This document shows, one piece after another, positions 1 through 4,951 of a stretch of DNA of 6,443 nucleotides. Location of the stretch: NCBI RefSeq assembly GCF_034432235.1, contig NZ_DAOUCJ010000083.1, forward strand, positions 1 through 6,443, read 5' to 3'. The DNA comes from Thermoflexus sp. (GTDB lineage: Bacteria; Chloroflexota; Anaerolineae; Thermoflexales; Thermoflexaceae). The notes beneath the pieces were generated by a model. It had not been told where the DNA came from. It saw nothing but the letters and a program-made list of their open reading frames with translations, and searched no databases. How positions within the stretch are numbered: the first letter of the stretch is position 1; each line of letters begins with the position of its first letter. The position numbers and the translations under genes are program-made.

Positions 1-1
1 C

Positions 2-343
2 GCCGACCTGGTGGTCGAAATCGTCTCCCCCGAAAGCGCCCCCCGCGACCGGGGCGAAAAATTCTACGAATACCAGGAAGCCGGCATCCCCGAATACTGG
101 CTCATCGACCCGGTCCGCCAGCAGGCGGAGTTCTATCAGCGGGATGATCGGGGCCGTTTTCAGCACGTGCCCCCGGATCCCCACGGGATCTATCGTCCCC
201 ACACCATCCCCGGGTTCTGGATCCGGGTGGATTGGCTCTGGCAAGACCCGTTGCCGCCTGTGGACATGATCCTGCTGGAGATTGGGGGCGATGCTTACGC
301 TCGTCGCCTGATCGAGCGTCTCCGGGAACGAGGATGGTTGTGA
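2..343 (+). CDS. Uma2 family (DUF820) PD-(D/E)XK nuclease-like protein, 5'-truncated by window
   Basis: This is the last 113 codons of a Uma2-family protein, a group with a restriction-endonuclease-like fold; the cellular role of most members is unknown. The frame is open from base 2 and begins ADLVVEIVSP, the core strand of the family, so the GTG at base 11 is an internal valine codon and the true start lies upstream of the window. The visible Asp and Glu of DLVVEI, and the Lys in RGEKFYEY just after, match the usual PD...E.K active-site pattern. They are followed by the family signature AGIPEYWLIDP and a typical C-terminal 'PGFWIRVDWLWQ.PLPPV' segment. Uma2 proteins are usually about 180-200 residues, so roughly 80 N-terminal residues are missing. 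The gene ends 31 bp from the stop of the opposite-strand regulator, so the two are convergent and not an operon. Such genes often occur in many copies in cyanobacteria and Chloroflexota. Family assignment is firm; nuclease activity is unproven. Confidence 0.9.
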   Translation, partial: ADLVVEIVSPESAPRDRGEKFYEYQEAGIPEYWLIDPVRQQAEFYQRDDRGRFQHVPPDPHGIYRPHTIPGFWIRVDWLWQDPLPPVDMILLEIGGDAYARRLIERLRERGWL

Positions 344-374
344 TCCCTGACGGATGGCTGGAGCGGATGGAGCA

Positions 375-3300
375 CTACAAGGTTTCCACCACTTCCCGTG
401 GAACCAGATAGCGCTCCACCGGTTCCCCCCCTGGCAGATGAGCGGCCAGGGCCTGCCAGAGGCGACGGGCCTCCGCCCGCACCGTTTCCAGAGCTTCCCG
501 CTCTCCCGCGGCGCGGAGCACCTTCCCCAGCGCGATCCGGGCGATCAATGCCGCCGGCCGGAAGCCTGCTGCATCCGCCCACCGGCTGGCCTCCTCCAGA
601 ACGGAACGCGCTGCCTCGGGACGGCCCATCGCGCGGGCCCAGCGCCCCGCCTCCACCGCCGCGTGCACGAACTCCACCACCAGCCCTCGGCGGCCGGTGT
701 ATTGAAGCGCCTGCTCCAGCAACGCGCGGGCTTCTGGCCCATGCCCCTGCAGACGCGCCAGGCGGGCCTCCCCGATCAACCCCACACTGCGAGCCACGGC
801 ATCCACGGCCCGCCCCTGGGCCAGCGCCTCATCCAGCAACGCCGTCGCCCGCTCGAGATCCCCCCGTGCCAGGAAAACCATCCCCAGGCCGATCTGAGCG
901 CTTAAACGGTGTGCCCGCAGAGCGGACTGGTTTTTCAACAGTGTCACCACGCTCTGGAACTGGGCCTGCGCCTCTTCCAGCTGGCGGGCTCGCAGCGCCA
1001 GATACCCCTGGAAGATCCGCCCCCAGATCGTGCTCCAGTCCATTTCCGGAACCCGCCGGGCCAGCTGCAGCCCTTTGTTCAGCCAGGCCTGCGCTTCCGC
1101 GAAATCCCCCCGTAGATCCTGCAAATACGCCATCAGGTTGCAGCTCATCACCACATGCGGCCACTGCGCCGTGGCTTCCGCAATGGTCAACGCCTGATGC
1201 AGGCAGGCCTCCGCCGGCTCCGCCATCCCCTGCAGCGTGAGGATCCAGCCATAGAAATTCAGCAACAGCGGCGCCTGCTCCGGCGCCAAGGTTTCCGCCA
1301 GCTCCACCCAGGGCCGACCCCAGAGGGGAGGAGCGGGCTGGAAGAGCCCCTCCCCGGACGAGGGAAGCGAGGATTCCTCCCCGAAGACCAGCTCCAGACG
1401 ATCCAGCAGATCCGCTTCTGCCAGGCTCAACTCGGAAGCGAACTGCGTCCGGATCTCCCCGGCCAGCTCTCCCACTTCCTCCAGCCGGCCCAGCATCGCC
1501 AGGGTGGTCATCAGCCGGCGGGCCGCGTTCAGCGCGTGAACCCGATCCCCCTGCGCCTCCGCCCATTCCCGGAATCGGGTGTAAGTCTCCACAATCCCCT
1601 CCCAATCCCCCAGCGCTTCCAGCGCCATCCCCCGCCCGAGATAGGCCCGCCGGATCCATTCCGCCATCCCCTCATCGCCGGTGCTCTGAGCGGCAGCAGC
1701 CAGCGCCTCATCGTAATGGCGCACCGCCTGCCGGAATCCATAGGCCCGCCGGGCATGATCTCCAGCTTCCACCGCATAACGCACCATCGAGGGAAGAGCC
1801 CCACGGCCCGCGCGCTGGAAGTGATAGGCGATCTCCGCACTGTAAGGGCCTGGATGAAGCCCATACAGGGCCGCCAGGGCTTCCGCGAGGCGTTGATGCT
1901 GGCGTCGCCGCACCACCGGAGGGATCGCCTCATAGATCACCCGGCGGACCACCTCATGCACGAAAGAAAGGCGCTCTTCCGCGTCCTCCCGGAGGAAATG
2001 GCGCTCCAGCAGGATCCGGAGATCGGGCTCCGGATCCGGCGGTCCGATCAGCTCCAGCCATTGAACGGGGAACGCCCGACCGATCACCGCCGCGATCTCC
2101 AGGATCTCCCGCGCGCCCTCGGGCAGGCGGGCCACCCGATCCGCGATCAGGGCACGCAGGGAAGAGATCGCCGCCGGTCCATCCAGATAGCGCTCCAGGG
2201 CCTCACGCCGGAACGACCCCCCGGCCGCCAGCGCCGCGCGCAGGAGCTCCGCCGTGAAAAGGGCGTTCCCCTCCGTCAAGCTGTGCAAACGCCGGGCGAG
2301 ACCCTTGAGGCGCTCGACCGGTTCCCCGCTCAACCGGGCCAGCCAGAAAGCCAGGGCCTCCAGGGAAAGACGCCCCACCCGGATCCGGCAGCCAATCCCC
2401 TCCCGCCGCAGCATCTCCAGCAAATGGCTGACCTCGCGTCCCTCCGGCTCCTCCTCCGGGGTATGGGCCAGCAACAGCACCAGGGGATGACGCGCCGCGC
2501 GGCGGGCCAGGCGGCCCACCACGGTCAGGGTGGCCTCATCGGTCCAGTGCAGATCATCCACAAACATCACCAGCGGACGCTGATCCGCCAGGGCGATGAT
2601 GAGGTTGGAAAAACCATCGATCAGGCGATGCCGGTTCTCCTCCGGCGTGGTCTCTGGAACGGCCGGCAGGTTCGGATAAAGAAGATGCAAGGAGGGGATC
2701 AGCTGAGCGACCTGGGCGAGGGCGAAAAGCGGCAGCTCGCCCCGCCGGTCCGCCGAAAGCTGACTCAGCAATCGCCGCAAGCCCTCCGCCAGACAGGAAA
2801 AGGGGAGAGTGCGCTCGATGAACAGGCCGCGGATGTAAAGGACGTCCGCGTCATGGGCGAAAAGACGGATCGCCTCCACCGCCAGCCGGGTTTTGCCCGC
2901 CCCCGGCTCCCCGATCAACACCCCCACGCCTCCCTGTCCCCTGGCCAGCCCGGCAAAGACCTCCTGCAGGCGCTCCAGTTCGGCTTCCCGCCCCACAAAG
3001 ATCTCTCCCATCATCCCCTCTACCAGGGGGAGATCCTGCACCGGCTGCAAAAACCGGGGGGGACGGGCCGACGGGAGCTCCCCGCGAAGGAGCGCTTCGT
3101 AGAGGGCGCGGGTGGAGGGAGAGGGTTCCACACCGAAAGCTTTCATCATGACCTGCCGGCAGCGCTCATACGTGCTCAACGCTCCGGCCAGATCCCCGAC
3201 TGCGATCTGATAGCGCATCAGGGAACGGTAGGCCGGCTCCCGGAATTCATCCAGCGCCAGAATCCGACGACAGAGCGGGATCGCCTTCTCCGGCGCGCCC

Positions 3301-3830
3301 GCCGCCGCCAGGAGCTCCGCCAGATCCAGAGCGGCTTCCATATATCGCTCGCGCAACCGCTCCCGCTCGGTCAACGCCCACTCCGCATAAGGATCCTCAA
3401 TCAGCAGATCATCCCGATACAGGGAGAGGGCCTCCATCAGGCAGGCGCGCCGTTCCTCAGGCGCAGCCGCACGCCCCGCGGCCTCCAGGAGATCTTCGAA
3501 GGCCCAGACATCCACCCAGAGCGGAGCGTCCCGGGCTATCGCGTAACCGGGCGGCTGGGAGAGGATATACCGCGAAGCGCGAGGCGGTCGATCCGGTTCC
3601 AGTGCGCGGCGCAGGGCGTGGACGGTGCTGCGAAGGGTGATCGCGGCCCGCTGGGGATCGGAATGGGGCCAGAGCCAGTCCAGCAGCTGGTCCGAAGGCA
3701 CCGGCTTTCCCCGGGCCAGCAGCAGGATCTTAAAAAGCTGTTTCGCCCGACGAGTGAACCACGCGGATTCCGGAATGAGCATCTCCCCCCGCCAGACCTC
3801 AAACCGGCCAAACATCCGCACGCGCAGCAT
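375..3830 (-). CDS. Large BTAD/SARP-like transcriptional regulator with AAA (STAND) ATPase and TPR-like C-terminus
   Basis: This is a predicted cytosolic ATP-dependent transcription regulator of 1151 residues. Residues 1-100 form an OmpR/SARP-type winged helix (MLRVRMFGRFEVWRGE opening, RAAITLRSTVHALRRAL recognition-helix region, closing at SQPPGYAIA). Residues about 105-250 are the helical bacterial transcriptional activator domain (DPYAEW, ALSTYERC, FGVEPSP). An AAA_16/STAND ATPase follows from about 275: FVGRE, Walker A GEPGAGKT at 307-314, Walker B VMFVDDLHW at 421-429, SLTEGNALF at 517-525, and the LSFVHEVVRRVIYEAIP motif at 621-637. The remaining ~500 residues are alanine/leucine-rich helical repeats resembling TPRs, likely the sensing or partner-binding part. 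No C-terminal LuxR helix-turn-helix is present, so DNA binding should rest on the N-terminus. An upstream ATG would add 24 residues, but the start at 3830 is preferred because it has a Shine-Dalgarno sequence and matches the usual family N-terminus. The gene is divergent from the FAH gene. The inducer and targets cannot be read from sequence. Confidence 0.9.
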   Translation of the reverse strand: MLRVRMFGRFEVWRGEMLIPESAWFTRRAKQLFKILLLARGKPVPSDQLLDWLWPHSDPQRAAITLRSTVHALRRALEPDRPPRASRYILSQPPGYAIARDAPLWVDVWAFEDLLEAAGRAAAPEERRACLMEALSLYRDDLLIEDPYAEWALTERERLRERYMEAALDLAELLAAAGAPEKAIPLCRRILALDEFREPAYRSLMRYQIAVGDLAGALSTYERCRQVMMKAFGVEPSPSTRALYEALLRGELPSARPPRFLQPVQDLPLVEGMMGEIFVGREAELERLQEVFAGLARGQGGVGVLIGEPGAGKTRLAVEAIRLFAHDADVLYIRGLFIERTLPFSCLAEGLRRLLSQLSADRRGELPLFALAQVAQLIPSLHLLYPNLPAVPETTPEENRHRLIDGFSNLIIALADQRPLVMFVDDLHWTDEATLTVVGRLARRAARHPLVLLLAHTPEEEPEGREVSHLLEMLRREGIGCRIRVGRLSLEALAFWLARLSGEPVERLKGLARRLHSLTEGNALFTAELLRAALAAGGSFRREALERYLDGPAAISSLRALIADRVARLPEGAREILEIAAVIGRAFPVQWLELIGPPDPEPDLRILLERHFLREDAEERLSFVHEVVRRVIYEAIPPVVRRRQHQRLAEALAALYGLHPGPYSAEIAYHFQRAGRGALPSMVRYAVEAGDHARRAYGFRQAVRHYDEALAAAAQSTGDEGMAEWIRRAYLGRGMALEALGDWEGIVETYTRFREWAEAQGDRVHALNAARRLMTTLAMLGRLEEVGELAGEIRTQFASELSLAEADLLDRLELVFGEESSLPSSGEGLFQPAPPLWGRPWVELAETLAPEQAPLLLNFYGWILTLQGMAEPAEACLHQALTIAEATAQWPHVVMSCNLMAYLQDLRGDFAEAQAWLNKGLQLARRVPEMDWSTIWGRIFQGYLALRARQLEEAQAQFQSVVTLLKNQSALRAHRLSAQIGLGMVFLARGDLERATALLDEALAQGRAVDAVARSVGLIGEARLARLQGHGPEARALLEQALQYTGRRGLVVEFVHAAVEAGRWARAMGRPEAARSVLEEASRWADAAGFRPAALIARIALGKVLRAAGEREALETVRAEARRLWQALAAHLPGGEPVERYLVPREVVETL

Positions 3831-3838
3831 GGGAGCGA

Positions 3839-3845
3839 TCCTTCC
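3839..3845 (-). promoter_or_regulatory. Ribosome binding site of the BTAD regulator
   Basis: The minus strand reads GGAAGGA here, inside a purine run GAAGGGGAAGGA, 8 nt before the ATG whose first base is 3830. This spacing favours that ATG over the in-frame ATG at 3902, which would place this purine run inside the coding sequence. Confidence 0.7.
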
Positions 3846-3875
3846 CCTTCGTTCACAATTTTTCAGGGAGCATAG

Positions 3876-3904
3876 GGGTGGGCCCGCTGAAGGCATGCCC
3901 ACCC
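3876..3904. repeat. 8-bp perfect inverted repeat (hairpin or operator dyad) upstream of the regulator
   Basis: GGGTGGGC at 3876-3883 is exactly complementary to GCCCACCC at 3897-3904, with a 13-base loop. There is no T-run on either side, so it does not look like an intrinsic terminator. It sits 46-74 bp upstream of the regulator start on the minus strand. It could be a protein-binding dyad or a stem in the regulator's 5' leader. The palindrome GGCATGCC (3892-3899) overlaps its right arm. Confidence 0.5.
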
Positions 3905-4012
3905 GCCTTAGAAAATCACTCCGTTAAAATAGATGCGGTGGCGCTTCCATATTGCACCCCGCTCGGTCCATGGGGCAAAAATAGCCAGACAGCCGCTGAG
4001 GCATGCGGTGGC
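3884..4012. repeat. Repeated motifs in the divergent promoter region (candidate operators)
   Basis: CCGCTGAAGGCATGC at 3884-3898 recurs at 3993-4006 as CCGCTGAGGCATGC, differing by one missing A, 109 bp apart in the same orientation. A second module, ATGCGGTGGC, occurs at 3933-3942 and again at 4003-4012, where it overlaps the end of the second long copy by four bases. So one compound site (3993-4012) carries both modules and two separate single-module sites lie toward the regulator. SARP-type regulators are known to bind direct repeats, which makes these candidate binding sites for the adjacent regulator; that link is inference. Intergenic low-complexity coincidence or a local duplication are alternatives. 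Confidence 0.45.
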
Positions 4013-4029
4013 TTCAAGGATTGCGGCTG
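3990..4029 (+). repeat. 7-bp inverted repeat in the FAH leader
   Basis: CAGCCGC (3990-3996) pairs perfectly with GCGGCTG (4023-4029), enclosing 26 bases that include the compound repeated motif. If transcription of the FAH gene starts upstream of 3990, this would form a stem in the leader, ending 27 nt before the start codon. Neither arm extends beyond 7 bp and no known riboswitch class is recognised, so a functional role is uncertain. Confidence 0.3.
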
Positions 4030-4044
4030 CCAGATCTCCCAAAC

Positions 4045-4050
4045 AGGAGG
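4045..4050 (+). promoter_or_regulatory. Strong Shine-Dalgarno sequence of the FAH gene
   Basis: A perfect AGGAGG lies 6 nt before the ATG at 4057. It decides the start: an in-frame ATG at 4003 would add 18 residues (MRWLQGLRLPDLPNRRRG) unlike the family and would put this site inside the coding region. Confidence 0.85.
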
Positions 4051-4056
4051 CGCGGG

Positions 4057-4824
4057 ATGCGCATCGGACGGATCCTGACCGAAAACGGCCCTCAATTCGT
4101 GATCGTTGAGGCGGATCAGCTGTATGCGCTGGCTGGCGATCCGTTCCGCGGAGAGCTTTCCCGTGGGAAGCCCCTGGACCATGCAGCCGCCCGGGCATGG
4201 CTTGCACCCTGTGTCCCCTCTAAGATTATCGCAGTGGGCCGGAATTACATCGAGCACGCCCGCGAGCAGAAAGCGGAGGTTCCGCCGGAGCCCCTCATTT
4301 TCCTCAAACCCCCCAGCGCGGTGATCGGGCCGGGGAGCCCCATCCGGATCCCCCCGCAATCCCAGCGGGTGGAACACGAAGCGGAGCTGGCCGTTGTGAT
4401 CGGACGCCGGGGGAAGGACATCCCGGAGCACCAGGCATGGGCCTATGTGCTCGGCGTGACATGTGGGAACGATGTGACCGCCCGGGACCTGCAGCAACGG
4501 GACGGCCAGTGGACTCGGAGCAAGGGCTTCGATACGTTCTGCCCCCTGGGACCCTGGATCGTCACCCATCTTTCCCCAGAGGAGATCAGCAACGCCGAGA
4601 TCATCTGTCGGGTGAATGGAGAAGTCCGCCAGCATGGGAACACCCGGGCGATGGTTTTCCCGATCCCCACCCTGATCGCTTACATCTCATCGGTGATGAC
4701 CCTGGAGCCGGGCGATGTGATCCTGACCGGAACCCCGGCCGGGGTCGGTCCGCTCCGCCCCGGAGACTGGGTGGAGGTCGAGATCCCGGGCATCGGGACA
4801 CTGCGAAACCCGGTTGAGGGATAG
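4057..4824 (+). CDS. Fumarylacetoacetate hydrolase (FAH) superfamily protein
   Basis: This is a complete 255-residue metal-dependent enzyme of the FAH fold, the group containing acylpyruvases, oxaloacetate decarboxylases and 2-hydroxyhepta-2,4-diene-1,7-dioate isomerases. It is expected to be cytosolic and to act on a 2-oxo acid with Mg or Mn. A short N-terminal domain (1-55) precedes the catalytic domain: GRNYIEHARE at 61-70, FLKPPSAVIGPG at 82-93, VEHEAELAVVIG at 105-116, GNDVTARDLQ at 137-146, KGFDTFCPLGPW at 156-167 and DVILTGTPAGVG at 220-231. The predicted metal ligands are Glu108, Glu110 and Asp139, with the spacing seen in human FAHD1 (from memory). His67 and Glu70 match the FAHD1 lid dyad, and Lys156 the usual active-site lysine. 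Length is typical for the short FAHD1/YcgM-like subgroup. It is divergent from the regulator and followed by the kinase after 127 bp. No other catabolic genes are in view, so the substrate is open. Confidence 0.92.
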   Translation: MRIGRILTENGPQFVIVEADQLYALAGDPFRGELSRGKPLDHAAARAWLAPCVPSKIIAVGRNYIEHAREQKAEVPPEPLIFLKPPSAVIGPGSPIRIPPQSQRVEHEAELAVVIGRRGKDIPEHQAWAYVLGVTCGNDVTARDLQQRDGQWTRSKGFDTFCPLGPWIVTHLSPEEISNAEIICRVNGEVRQHGNTRAMVFPIPTLIAYISSVMTLEPGDVILTGTPAGVGPLRPGDWVEVEIPGIGTLRNPVEG

Positions 4825-4951
4825 TCAGGAAGCCCTTCCATGGTCAAGCCCCAATGGGCCGCACACCAGGAGTTGGATGAAGGTTTGACAACGCAAGCCC
4901 ATGGCGTTACCCTTGGGGATACGGAAGCCATCCTTGTGTAGGGAGAGGCTG
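4825..4951. other. Intergenic spacer, possibly a decayed or dispersed repeat
   Basis: This is the 127 bp between the FAH stop and the preferred kinase start. It appears less GC-rich than the flanking genes and holds repeated short words: GGAAGCC at 4828-4834 and 4923-4929, CAAGCCC at 4842-4848 and 4894-4900. On the minus strand it is open for about 40 codons (…SLHKDGFRIPKG…CGPLGLDHGRAS), ending at the FAH stop. No known domain or ribosome binding site is recognised for this frame. The minimal GGAA/TTCC hairpin at 4828-4839 lacks a T-run, so no terminator is called. A promoter for the kinase is the best-supported content. Confidence 0.35.
4885..4913 (+). promoter_or_regulatory. Putative sigma70-type promoter of the histidine kinase
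   Basis: A consensus -35 hexamer TTGACA (4885-4890) is followed after 17 bp by TACCCT (4908-4913), which keeps the three most important -10 bases (T, A and final T). Transcription would start near 4920, leaving a leader of about 30 nt that contains the GGGAGAGG ribosome binding site. If real, the kinase is transcribed separately from the FAH gene. The -10 is only 3/6, so this is moderate evidence. Confidence 0.45.

Noticed and set aside
344..374. A bidirectional terminator between the convergent Uma2 and regulator genes.
   Set aside because: The 31-bp spacer shows no stable inverted repeat and no T- or A-run.
1155..3875. A 906-codon plus-strand open frame antisense to the regulator, plus other long antisense frames at 354-905 and 398-1240.
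   Set aside because: The translations are rich in Arg, Gln, Pro and Gly with no recognisable domain, while the opposite strand encodes a clear multi-domain protein. Long antisense frames are expected in GC-rich genes with strong codon bias.
3831..3902. A 24-residue N-terminal extension of the regulator from the ATG at 3902.
   Set aside because: The extension is unlike the family, overlaps the 8-bp dyad and covers the Shine-Dalgarno sequence that fits the ATG at 3830.
3925..3930. TAAAAT as a -10 box for the FAH gene.
   Set aside because: It matches 5 of 6 consensus bases, but no -35-like hexamer lies 15-18 bp upstream (the region is CCCGCC-like) and there is no extended -10 TG, so I do not call a promoter.
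3916..4635. A 239-codon minus-strand frame across the FAH gene.
   Set aside because: It lies opposite an FAH gene with complete motifs and a perfect ribosome binding site, and shows no domain of its own.
4828..4839. GGAA-GCCC-TTCC as a terminator after the FAH gene.
   Set aside because: The stem is only 4 bp and no T-run follows.
4901..4951. An upstream in-frame ATG at 4901 as the kinase start.
   Set aside because: The nearest purine run (GAAGG) is about 17 nt away, the added residues are not part of the receiver fold, and the start would lie upstream of the transcript predicted from the TTGACA promoter.
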